Positions 10,875 to 21,255 of a DNA stretch of 64,000 nt are shown here, in pieces; positions within the stretch are counted from its first letter, which is position 1; each line of letters opens with the position of its first letter. Source of the stretch: Ceratothoa steindachneri (taxonomy: Eukaryota; Arthropoda; Malacostraca; Isopoda; Cymothoidae). The DNA is taken from the NCBI GenBank assembly GCA_963969495.1, contig OZ018322.1, positions 155,784,848-155,848,847 of the forward strand, read 5' to 3'. Under the pieces are notes generated by a model. That model made no database searches and was not told the DNA's origin. It saw only the letters and a list, made by a program, of their open reading frames with translations. The translations under genes were made by a program, and so were the position numbers.

Positions 10875-11454
10875 AAGCAACTCAAAAGCCTAAATAACAA
10901 TTTTGCCGCATTTCTCATAACGGCCATCAAAAAAGAATAAAAGATTTGGATAAATAACTAAAATAAATAATCCAAAGCCGTTGGCGCTTTTCATCATGCA
11001 TAACTTTATTTGGGCAATGAAAAGGGCGATCTGGCGAAAATGCTTTACACTAAGTTCAGCACTCGCAAAAGATGGAAGAGTTGCGAATCACATCGTGTGC
11101 CCTCCAAAAATCCAAGCCACTATTAGGGTCACTGTGAACACAAGTTATAACGCAAAGCTATCCAAGCTAAAACAGAGGAAAATGGAAAAAAAAGGTGACG
11201 AAGTAAACTAGGGCGAAATTATGTACACTGGGTGACGTCATTGTACTGATTTTTTGAAAAAATATCTTTCCACTGTAACGTCATCACAATTAAGGAAGAG
11301 AAAAATATTTAAATTCAAACTGTTATAATAATAGTAAGGTTCACCGCCTAATACATTCTATATAAATGGATTCACACAAATTTGCTTGGCATAATAGGAG
11401 TGATTAAAGTTGTTTGTAAGCGAAAACGGTTTTCCAACATCTCTGTAAGCCCAG
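10875..11454. other. Spacer with an unrecognised short open frame
   Basis: A plus-strand frame at 10981-11211 (76 codons, beginning MALFIMHNFIWAMKRA and rich in lysine near its end) has no similarity I recognise and may be chance. The rest is non-coding. Confidence 0.35.
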
Positions 11455-11640
11455 CTATGTAGTTTTGATTTTATTGTTAACTTCACCTTTTACCTTCAAA
11501 TGATCATCGTCTAGCTTTAAAGGTCTACCAGAATGGCTCTCATCTTCTAAACTAAAATATCCGAGTTTAAATTTTGCAAACCATCTCTGAACCGTTGATT
11601 TACCTACATTACCTTCACCATGAACATTACAAATGGTTGT
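11455..11640 (-). pseudogene. Mariner transposase N-terminal fragment
   Basis: The minus strand reads CNVHGEGNVGKSTVQRWFAK, continuing FKLGYFSLEDESHSGRP and LKLDDDHLK. This is the second helix-turn-helix and linker of mariner transposases (GExxVSxSTVRRWFxRFRxGDFSLEDxPRSGRP). The open frame extends upstream to 11805 but loses similarity there. No catalytic region follows on this strand. Confidence 0.82.
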
Positions 11641-11834
11641 ACACGTTGAGAATGGCTGAGAAAAATAATAGAAATGCTGATTTTTGATGTGAGAAGTCGC
11701 TAGTAGGCAACCTAGCTGCAAATGAAGCCGACACACTCTCGTACCAATTTGCCGCGAGGAGGCTTGAGGGTTTTCAGTAGGACTCTGCTCTCGCACAAAA
11801 AGCAAAGAAGACGCAGGCGTGGTTGTTCAATAGT

Positions 11835-12090
11835 CAAGTAGCACTGGTCCTCAAACTTTGGCCGCCTAGCTCCCCCAAGTGCAATCCACTAGATTATTTT
11901 GTGATAGACGGTCTTAAGAAGGATGTCAACAATGCTGGTCACACCTTTTAGGGTCTCTGAGGTCTATCATTGTGGAGGAAATGTCATTAATTAAAAAGGG
12001 CTTCCTAATTAGGGCATCCAACCAGTTAAGGTCATGCATAAAGAAGGTCGTGACGGCAGATGTTGGCCATTTTGAATGAATTCACAACTA
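11835..12090 (+). pseudogene. Mariner transposase C-terminal fragment
   Basis: The plus strand reads LWPPSSPKCNPLDYFVIDGL, continuing KKDVNNAGHT. The aspartate of the usual SPDLNPLDYFVW is replaced by lysine in the first position, but LDYF is kept. Further decayed sequence ends near ADVGHFE. The orientation is opposite to the neighbouring N-terminal fragment, so the two are either remnants of different copies or one copy rearranged by inversion. Confidence 0.8.
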
Positions 12091-12196
12091 TATTTATCGT
12101 TCTGTGTCTGTAAATTATCATGATAATATATTGCTTCCTTTGGTCCATAACTTGTTGTCTTTCCCCCGTTTAAAATTTGCTTCAATTTATCTGAAA

Positions 12197-12692
<496 letters not shown>

Positions 12693-12693
12693 T

Positions 12694-12773
<80 letters not shown>
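12693..12773. repeat. (AT)n microsatellite, about 80 bp
   Basis: An AT dinucleotide run with one interruption near its left end. It directly abuts a copy of dispersed repeat R, the same arrangement as at 28.3 kb in the other orientation. Confidence 0.96.
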
Positions 12774-12776
<3 letters not shown>

Positions 12777-12784
12777 TGTAGTTG

Positions 12785-13026
12785 GGTAGCAGTCTTTCTT
12801 GAATACAAATTTTGTTAAAGACCATTGTGTATTTTGCCTTAATTAATTTCCTTTGGCAACTTTCCCTTCTTCTATCTTTTTTATTCTATCTTGTAGATAG
12901 TGGATTATTTGTCCAGTATTCATCTCTTTTTAAATGGACGTGTTTAGTAAAAAAACAAACTAAAATGCTAAGCTTTCGATCTTATTCGATCATCTTCGGA
13001 GCGTTATGGAATTTCTTGCTGCCTTC
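12785..13026 (-). repeat. Dispersed repeat R, copy 1
   Basis: The reverse complement of this stretch matches 28085-28325 and 38775-38990 along most of its length. Shared words include gatgatcgaataagatcgaa, tggaataaaaaagatag and aaaggaaattaatta. Near its 5' side (read on the minus strand) is CCGAAGA, a GATC...GATC hairpin and GAAAG, resembling the hammerhead-like core found at the PLE 3' ends in this window. I infer that R is the terminal region of a PLE, but no PLE protein is joined to this copy. Confidence 0.88.
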
Positions 13027-13529
13027 AAGTGCTCAATATCCGTGCGTTCGAGCACTTCAACTTCTCAGAGGAGTCTTGTAAAAAAATAAAAGTTTCCCCC
13101 AAATTTTCCTCCTTTTTCGAAATCGAAGATAGATGCCAGGAGTGATTATGCCAGAAATTTTTCGCAGTGAAGTGAAAGACTATGATATATTTATTTGAGA
13201 AAAATGGGGTACAACAAGAGAGTATTTTCACCTTTACATCTATATACAATCCAGTTTATGAAATGCAAAAGTAAATAAATATTATAGTTAAAAAGTGTTG
13301 AACATGAGAAAACAGCTGGGCGAATATTTGTCTGCGTAGCATTGCCTTACTACCTTCAGAAGAGCGATTTTTACTCGTGCTTAATTTACGGACTTTTGAG
13401 CCTCGCCAACTAAGAACGCGACTGTCCTGGAAGTCGTCAGGATTCCAGTTGATCTGCAAAGATTTAAGATATCTTTTCACTGTGAGTGACGAAATTAAAT
13501 GAGGGCTTAAGCACCTCATTGCTCACGTC
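13027..13529. other. Unrecognised sequence
   Basis: A minus-strand frame at 13519-13256 (87 codons, containing SSLTVKRYLKSLQINW) could be a transposase remnant, but I cannot place it in a family. The rest shows nothing. Confidence 0.35.
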
Positions 13530-14291
13530 CACCGACCTGCGTGGAAACCTGCTCAGATGACTGCCCTTCATTAATTTCGTCTTAACTATGTCGGTTACTT
13601 GGACTGGCATAATTAAGGGCTTGAGTGGAAACTGGTTTGAGGACTAGCCCACAGCCGAAGCACAAGTCAGAAATTCTCTCGAATCTGGGGCAAAACTGCG
13701 AGTCCCAGACGGAGGAGAGATCCTCATCGCTCGGGGGACCCGGCCAGAATCATAGAGGGAAGTACACCCGTCTCTATGTAGTTGGATACAGTTTTGGCGT
13801 ACGTACCCGTGAGGGGGTGGCAAAAACGTAGCGGTTGTTGATTTGGCCGCTATGAATCAAGTCCACTAAGCTCAACCCTTTGAGGTCCCCACTCAAGACT
13901 CACCCCCATCCATCATCACCCATCATCACGGTACCACCCACTTTTCTCATTTAACGCTCCAAACACACACTCAGCTCTGCCTCCCTCACCACTTTTCTCA
14001 CGCATAACATATTAACTACACATTTCTTACAGAGAGGAGCAAAAAAAAAGAAAGAAGAGAGAAGACGCCCGCGACGTTGGAGGCCCTCCCTAAGAGGGTC
14101 TCCCTAAGGACCATACCAGGCAAAAAGGCACCGGAGAGGAAGACGGTATGCCAATCCCTATTCGCAAACCTGAGGATCGCTCTCATAAAATTGATTGAGA
14201 TCCCAAACGGATTCATCGCGATATGCAGTAAAATAAGGACGTAGACTGGTTCCTATCCGAAGAAGAAGCCGAAGTCCTAAAGACACTCGAC

Positions 14292-15337
14292 ATGGAAGCT
14301 AAAACTTCAGCAACAATCTCGGCCAACCGAAGTATCATCTGTCGAAAGGTAGAAAGCTGGGTAGGGGAAAACTCCCCTGCTGATATCAAAACTGAAATTG
14401 AAACCAATCACACATGGGCGAAGATCAGAGAAGTGATCAAATTCCGTGACCATACCCATGTCTTCAAGGTGACGTTTCAAACCATCGAAATGGCCCACAA
14501 GGCGGCAACGGAGAGACTCCTGGTTTTTAACATAAGGATCCCAGGCGGCAATATAGAACATGAAAAATATCACAGCACCCATATGTGCTTCGTAAGCTAC
14601 AAGCTCAAAGCACACACCACCACCAACTGTCACAAAAAGGAACGACTTGATGCAGTGAATGCGCCACAGAGGGTCATAGATATGATTCGTGTAAGAGCAC
14701 AGATAAAAAGTGCATGAATTGTAAGGGTCGCGATCTAACTATTGCTTTTAACTGCCCAAAAAGGAAAGAAATCATCAAGAAAATGGAAGAAAAGGAGAGA
14801 AAGAAAAAATCGACCACCTACGCGAGCACTGTGAAGAAAAGTGAAAGGATGGCCTCAGCAATGGCAACCCCCTCACAGATGATCTTCACAAATGACCTAA
14901 GTGCCAATATATTAATTTACATTACACATGCAAACGTGGCAAATGCGGTAAAACCTGAATGCTACAACCAGGTTCTAAACGCACTTCTAAAAGCCAACAA
15001 CCTACCATCCAATATCGTGCACGCTAATCCTGAAGGCTCCAAGGCATTCAAGGATAGCGTCATACAAATTAACCAAGAGAAAGCCACCGGATTTAAAGAA
15101 GTAATTAAATCTTCCTCAGCGGAGGAATCCGAAGAGGAAGACAATGAATTAGATGAGGATAAAGAAGAAGAGGAAACCACATCTTCGGATAGTGACGAGG
15201 GCCCATGCACTCGCACTAGAGTGACGAAGAGTAAGTCAAAAACTCCTAGTCATCCCCCGAAGAGTGAAAAGCTTGGGCATGCTAAACCTGCCCCACAGGC
15301 CAAAAAGAACAAAATGAGCAAGAAAAAACACAGATAA
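14292..15337 (+). pseudogene. Non-LTR element A ORF1 (zinc-knuckle RNA-binding protein), frameshifted
   Basis: The first frame (14292-14717) begins MEAKTSATISANRSIICRK and ends in a cysteine-rich part (MCFVSYKLKAHTTTNC). The second (14714-15337) begins MNCKGRDLTIAFNC and runs through a lysine-rich, then strongly acidic stretch (SAEESEEEDNELDEDKEEEE) to a basic end KKNKMSKKKHR. In element C the equivalent protein is continuous across this join and carries two good CCHC knuckles, so the ATGA overlap here is a frameshift scar and not a designed overlap. The first knuckle has lost its second cysteine (CFVS). ORF1 proteins of this type bind the element RNA and act as nucleic acid chaperones in ribonucleoprotein particles. 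Confidence 0.85.
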
Positions 15338-15349
15338 ATACATCTCACA

Positions 15350-18050
15350 ATGGAACGGAACGCACTAAGAATTCTGGAAGTCAACACTAACGGCTGGACA
15401 GAGAAACGCACTCTACGGAAATTTGTTCAGGGAAATTGATGCAGATGTCATCCTAATTTTTAAGCATGGAATTGACACTCGTAGCCCTGAAATGAAGATC
15501 TGGAACTACGACGTGTTAATCACAAATTACTACAAGAGCGGTACGACGGTGCCACCATCGCCATCAAAAGAGGGATCAAGTACCAGACAGTAGAAACCTC
15601 GAAGAATCCTATCTTGCAATAGAGGTCGAACTCGAAATAGGTAAGCTATTTATCGCCACCGGGTACCAGTCACCGAAACAAGGATATTTACCTATTCATT
15701 CCCTCTCCGACCTATTTAGCAGAAGAGCCCCCACAATATTAATGGGGGATCTTAATGCCAGGTGTCGGGAATCCGGGTACAAGTCCTTCAATGGAACTGG
15801 AAGGTGCATGGAGACTATGATGGACCTAAATATGGTCCAGAGAATAGGCCCGGACTTCCCTACCTATATTCGAGGAAAAAGTGCTACAAAACCAGACATT
15901 TGTCTGGCTAATCGTCAGCTACCATTCAATTACTACATAGAACCAGTCCAGGTACCATGTAGTGATTATACATGGATCCTACTTACCATCAACAGGAACC
16001 ATATACAAGTCCCAGCTCCAGTCAGAAAAGACTACAGAAGAGCAGACTGGGTACGGTACGCGGGTCTTCTCGAGGCCTACCGTCCACCAAATCTGGACGA
16101 GGCAATTCTCGAGGAGATAAACGAGGCCTTCGACGACCTCAACAAACACCTTATAAATGCAGATAGGGCTTGCATCCCCAAACCCCAGTATAAAACCATC
16201 TAAACATACAGATGGACTGGGTACATGAAAGAACTCTATAGAGAATTGAGAGTAATGTATGAAATAAATATCAGAAACGCATCAGTTGAATCATTACAAA
16301 GAAGTAAAGAGATCAAAGAAGAGCTGAACCAGTTGATCCTCGAACAACAACAGAGATGATGGGATGATGCGATCGAGAGCCTCGACCGAGATACATCCCT
16401 CAAAGACTTTTGGAAGAAAGTCAGAAGTCTCAGAGGATCATCTGGAAAAAAGAAGAAAATGAAAATACAAAAAGAAGATGGATCCATTGAAACAGAAGAC
16501 AGAAAGATCGAAATAATATTCCGGCGTTATTGGGAAAAAAATCTTCAGTATACCCGAAGAAAAAAACGAAGATTTTGACATAGAGTTTGAAAATAACATT
16601 GTAGACGAGCTTAACACGGAAATAAATAGAACGCATCCTCATCACCAGGTGGACAGACTGCGTGACGGAGACGCCGAGATCACCGAAGAAGAAATTCTTG
16701 GCGCACTCCGCTCATTCCGCCAAAAAGCCCCAGGCCAATTGGAACTTACGAAGCTATACTTTGGAAAGGTACCAGCTAATATCATTAGAGGAATGAGAAG
16801 AATATTCAACGCATGTCTGAATACGGGGTACTTTCCAGATGCTTACAAGACGGCAAAGATGATCTTGCCAAAGCGTGGAAAGGACCCAACGTTGACAGAG
16901 AGCTACCGCCCAATTTCACTTCTGGAATTTGGCGGGAAACCCTTTGAGAAGATCCTCAACGAGGGACTGGTGTCTCACCTGGAAGAGAACTCCCTCTACA
17001 ACCCTTGCCAATACGGGTTTAGAAAGGAGCGAAGTACGGAAATGGCAATCAATGTCATTACGGAAAAGCTTGCCCCAGCCAAACGGGACAGGAGTTACGG
17101 GGATATTGTTTGTCGGGATGTATCAAAGGCGTTTGCTAAGGTGTGGCAGCGGGGCATGCAGTATAAGATCTTACGTCTGGGTCTAAGTGAAAACTTGGAA
17201 AGAACTCTCTGTGAATACGTCATGGAGAGAGCGGGGTATGTCAGTCTAGGGTGCATGGATGGACCAAAATTTTCGCTCACTGCGGGCCCTCCGCAGGGGA
17301 GGGGGTGTCTGTCCCCCACCCTTTACTCGATATACACCGCGGATGTCCCAGCCCCTGTGTACCCCTCTTCCCTCAAGATTCAATACGCCGATGATTTCAG
17401 CCAGATAATTATATCTCCATGGAGGAATGCACCGTGGCAAGCTCGCATGACAGCGATAGAAATCGAAAATCTAAACAACTACGAGGCTCAATGGAAAATT
17501 AGCCCTACCTAAGAGAAGTTCAAGGTGGTCCCCATTGGACGCACCCGAAGAGCAGACGTGCGAGTGGCGGATACTAGCTATCCCTACACCAACAAATGCA
17601 AAGTACTCGGTATGAAAATCACCTCTACCGGGTACAAGAAGCACGTCGAAGAAAGAATTTCTCGAGCCTTGGCCGCTGTCAGAACTCTATATACGTTCAA
17701 AAATCTATGTAAAAGCAACAAGAAGACGATCTACAATGCCCTTGTTAGATCTACGTTGCTTTGTCCTGCTTTCACCCTCTCTTGTGTGTCGAAAACACAA
17801 AAGAGTCGACTTCAAATAGTGCAAAAATAAATGCATGTACCTAATCACAGGTACACGCAGGCGAGAAAGAAGACGCCAAGAAGACCTGCACAGAGAGGCG
17901 GGGATAATTCCCATTAACAAAGTCATCGAAGAACAGACTCGGCAGATGCAGGATCTGGTTAATCGAGAACTGAGTGAAGAAATTACTCAGACGATTAACC
18001 AGAACAGAAGAGCAGAATGTCGCACCAGATATCCAAGCTCAGCTAACTGA
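15350..18050 (+). pseudogene. Non-LTR element A ORF2 (endonuclease plus reverse transcriptase), several lesions
   Basis: From the ATG at 15350 the start reads NALRILEVNTNGW and then breaks. The endonuclease core is at 15742-16203 (GDLNARCRESGYKSFNGTGR, FPTYIRGKSATKPDICLAN). Its late catalytic histidine motif reads CSDY instead of SDH, a likely inactivating change. The RT is at 16649-17512, with YRPISLLEFGGKPFEKI, YGFRKERSTEMA, GPPQGRGCLSPTLYSIY and an intact IQYADDFSQI active site. An in-frame TAA at 17510-17512 separates it from the thumb region (KVLGMKITSTGYKKHVEERI, 17525-17830). A frame change near 17830 then leads to the C-terminus (GTRRRERRRQEDLHREAGI). The RT core is thus readable but the gene is interrupted at several points. 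The protein would nick target DNA and prime cDNA synthesis there. Confidence 0.9.
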
Positions 18051-18525
18051 GTGGTTGGCGGGGATGAAGTGCCGTTCTACGCATGATGAGATGTATAATC
18101 TAATCTAAGAAAACAACCGAATCAAGAATAAAACTCACAATTATGACTAAAACTCACCGAAGAAGACAAAATTAAAACCAAGAAAGAAGAAAACCACCGA
18201 ATACGACAAGAACTCTACCGACTAAGAAAAAAATAAAAAAAATAAAACACACACACATACAAAACATTAAGCAAGCACTTACAAGTTTGAAAAAACATAA
18301 ACAAACAAGCAATGCATATCACACAACAAAGTTAAACTAAAGTTAGCAAGACAAATGGCTTAAACGCTATAAAAAATAAAAAATCAACAAAAACAACATA
18401 GAATACACGCTCTAGCATCTCTTTGCACCCTTCCACACTTCTTTCTCTTTTCGCCGCTTGTCTAATTTCTCTATCTATCCACACATCCCTATCGCCCTTC
18501 CCTACACGCACCCACACTTTAACTT
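18051..18525 (+). other. 3' untranslated region of non-LTR element A
   Basis: An A-rich, C-poor stretch follows ORF2 and holds no open frame on the plus strand. It leads directly to the terminal attgta repeat. Confidence 0.6.
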
Positions 18526-18543
18526 AATTGTAATTGTAATTGT
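18526..18543 (+). repeat. 3' terminal (ATTGTA)n tail of element A
   Basis: Almost three copies of a hexamer lie at the end of the A-rich 3' region. Several APE-type LINE families end in short tandem repeats instead of poly(A). This is the likely 3' boundary of element A. Confidence 0.6.
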
Positions 18544-18545
18544 TG

Positions 18546-19179
18546 AAAATGAAACTATAGTTGAAAAGGGAAAAGATTTAGTGAGAGGCAAAGATACACA
18601 AAAAGTGGAATAACTATTTACGCAGGAGCTCAGTTTTTTGGTAGTTTACATCATTTTTGCATTTAATTTTTACACCACTGGAATGGTTTTATATTTACAT
18701 TAATACTTGAGTTTATTATTACAATCTTTGTTTGTTGGTTTTCTAATTCTCACTTTTGACTCAATTTCACATGCTAACTTTAATTATTATATCTAATTAT
18801 ATCTTTTAGTTATCACTGCTAACTTTATTTAGTTTTTATTTTACTATTATTACTTGTTTACTATATTACTATTCACACTACTATTGCTATATATTCTTCA
18901 GTTTAAAATTTATTTAATGATTTTATTTAATGTACACTTACTTTTAAATTATTGAGTACACTTTTCGCACTTTGTTTTTGCTGAATTTATATTTCATCTC
19001 TTTTCACTCTTGGAACTTTTATTTGGGTTTTATTCACTATCTGAATCTTTAACTCTGCTAGTTTCTAGATTCACAATTCACTAGTATTTTCCTATTAACT
19101 ATTATCACTTTATACATTTCATGTATATACACTGTTAATTATTTGAATTTTACTGATTATTTGTCACTTTCACTACTTT
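18546..19179. other. AT-rich spacer
   Basis: No coding similarity is visible. The sequence is T-rich on the plus strand and could contain the untranslated end of the minus-strand element that starts at 19.9 kb, but I cannot show that. Confidence 0.35.
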
Positions 19180-19920
19180 CTACCATGAGCTTATCTCTGA
19201 GGTCTTCATTCCGCGCTTTATGTTCTTGTATGTTGCCCCGTTTACTGTGTATAAACTCGAGTCCGGGATATACATTGTTCCACTGCACAGGAGGCTTTCA
19301 ATTTCCTTTGGAAACCACGGCCCCTCAAAGGTCCACATGAATTCCCCGCTTCTGATTCCTTGCACTACTTTCACATTATTGTTTTAATCAGGTCGATGTC
19401 CTATAATCCCGAAAACTAAGTTCACTTCTTCTCCGTCGAAAAAATGTCTTTTTTTCCAGGACTTCGATTTTTTCCGTTAGGGGCACTCCGGGGTAACTTT
19501 GGTCATCTTCCGATTCTTCGTCTGTTTGTATTTGTTTTTATTCTTCTTCTTGCTTTGCTGTTGATCTGGTTTTCTTCTTCTTTTCCTTTCGCTTTTCATT
19601 CGGGCTATTTCTTTTTGTGTTTTCGGCGTTTTTTTTCCTTGTTTCGCCTTCTTCTTTTTCCTTTTCGTGGCTTACGTCTTCTTTTGTGTTTTAAGTTGAT
19701 GTTGATGTTCCTTGTTTGGAACCGTTACCTTTTTGGTGTTCTCCGTCTGTGTGTTATCGACGAACTTGATGTTTAACACATTTTGAGATTCTGGGTTTGG
19801 CGGAAACCACAACTTCTTTTTGACTCCATTATGCTGTAGCATGTTGTTTACCTCCTCCGAGAAGCTGCCGGGGCGCGCAAGGTTCGCCAGGTGGGCGACG
19901 ATGACCATTGTCATTATTTC
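19180..19920 (-). pseudogene. Non-LTR ORF1 fragment, minus strand
   Basis: The minus strand from 19.92 kb reads VAHLANLARPGSFSEEVNNM, continuing LQHNGVKKKLWFPPNPES. This corresponds to CIPYAHVRNLNNPGCFAREV and NNMPKHNGLPEMWFPENP of element C ORF1. A lysine/arginine-rich decayed stretch follows, then KVVQGIRSGEFMWTFEG at 19374-19180, matching KVREIIEGVKAGLLKWSYD of element C. The front of the ORF1, including the zinc knuckles, is missing. The fragment abuts the GIY-YIG region of the PLE at 19.92 kb. Confidence 0.8.
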
Positions 19921-20965
19921 TTTGTTCATTTATTAAAATGGATTCTAAGATGTTAAGCCTCGTTTTATTAACCTCTTTTCTTTTAATAATGGTGTTGTCA
20001 TCGAGCATATCTCTCGTTAGGTTAATATTATGTACACTCTCCATATGTTTTTTTGGACCTCCGCTTTGTAGATGCATCGTTAATCTCCTCAAAAGTATGG
20101 TAGTTGTCATGCAAATATATATAGAGTTATTACAAAGTTTAGTCTTTATTGGGGCAGGTGAACTCGTTAACTATGTTGTTTAACTTGAGATTTGAGGAGT
20201 TAGGGCAGATGTTATTTTTCCTCAAAAGGTTCCTGGCTTTTGTATTTAGTTTTATAATAGATGATGAGTTAGATTTTATCGGTTTGATTTTTAACCTTAA
20301 TGTTAGGGTTAATAATCTCCTTGATGTTTTTTTCATCTATTTTATAGGCCGTGGACATCTGATTTCTGTAGTACACTTTGATGTTATTGACTTCTCCATG
20401 ATTATTTACAGTTTTATCCGCATGTTTGTAATGTTTATTTGAAAATGATTGGAGCTGTTTATCAATCATGCTGTTTAAGAAACCATTATTCACAAGTATT
20501 TGCTTTACTCTTGCAATCTCATGGTGGAAAAGTTCCCACGTAAAGTAGCATTTGTAAGCTCGGCGGATGTATGAGCCGATTACGCTTATTTTGTATCATT
20601 CAGGGCATTCGCTATCTGCATTGAGGCATCTTCTCATATTCGTACTTTTCTTATGTACATTAGTGATGTAGTTGCCATTGATGTTATGGACCTCAACATT
20701 CAAGAAAGGGAGTTTATTGCACGTGCTCAATTCAGAAGTAAATTTTAGCACGGAGTTCTCCTCAAAATGCTGCTTGATGTTAACGAGATGTTTTTTGTTT
20801 TGGACGCTTATGTAGATGTCATCTACATATCGGCAATATGTGTGTGGCTTATTTTCCATGGTTTCCAATAATCTTTTCTTGAGATGACCCATGTAATAGT
20901 TAGCGAAGGTCGGCCCTAAGGTGACCCCATAGCCACTCCATCCACTTGTGTGTATACATTACCAT
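19921..20965 (-). pseudogene. Penelope-like element: RT palm with intact YVDD and GIY-YIG endonuclease
   Basis: Going along the minus strand: VYTQVDGVAMGSP (RT motif, 20.92-20.96 kb), then a one-base loss that breaks the frame before LGPTFANYYMGHL. Next comes the palm CRYVDDIYISVQNKKHL with the catalytic YVDD intact (20892-20596), and LPFLNVEVHNINGNYI. Then there is a linker region (20493-20139) ending in NIVNEFTCPNKD, and after a stop the GIY-YIG endonuclease at about 20115-19920: YICMTTTILLRRLTMHLQS, GGPKKHMESVHN, NKTRLNILESILINEQ. The YIG glycine is a cysteine here. The order RT then TCP...YIG is diagnostic of endonuclease-bearing Penelope-like elements. The element is 5' truncated before the RT finger region and flanked by non-LTR pieces on both sides. 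Confidence 0.92.
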
Positions 20966-21210
20966 CCAGTGTCCCAACTGAAATTGATTCCCACGAAGTA
21001 TCGGACGGTCTTAGGACCGGAAGATACAAGTGGGAATGCTCATACGAGGTTCCGGAGCGGCAGGTAGAGGAGGCCCTCGCACAAAACAAGATCAAACTAA
21101 CCACAGACTACTTCCACACGATCACTGATACGGAATTCAGAAAGAAAAGAAACGGCAGGGAGCGCACCCCGCCCAGTACACCCCATGGGACTAAAGTGGA
21201 TCGCGAATAA
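20966..21210 (+). pseudogene. Non-LTR element B ORF1 C-terminal fragment
   Basis: The plus strand reads EIDSHEVSDGLRTGRYKWEC, continuing SYEVPERQVEEALAQNKIKL, and ends near TEFRKKRNGRERTPPSTPHG. The same region in element C reads DPKVREIIEGVKAGLLKWSY. Everything upstream of this point in ORF1 is missing, and the fragment begins where the opposite-strand PLE ends. Confidence 0.75.
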
Positions 21211-21255
21211 GCATCTACTTTAATCCTACAGACTAAACAACCAGCATTACAAACA

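Larger units (their letters stand above)
13530..18545 (+). mobile_element. Non-LTR retrotransposon A, near full length
   Basis: The order is a GC-richer 5' leader (about 13530-14290), ORF1 with zinc-knuckle remains, ORF2 with endonuclease and reverse transcriptase, an A-rich 3' untranslated region, and a short terminal repeat attgtaattgtaattg at 18526-18543. The leader resembles the leader of element C at 24.4 kb: tttgaggactagcccacagc here versus tttgaggagtagaccacagc there, with catagaggga in both. About 5 kb is a normal length for a two-ORF APE-type LINE. The clade (Jockey/R1-like group) is not resolved. The 5' boundary is approximate. Confidence 0.85.

Noticed and set aside
14714..14717. 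ATGA stop-start overlap suggesting translational coupling between two ORFs
   Set aside because: In element C the protein is continuous across the equivalent region, so the overlap here is a frameshift scar in ORF1.
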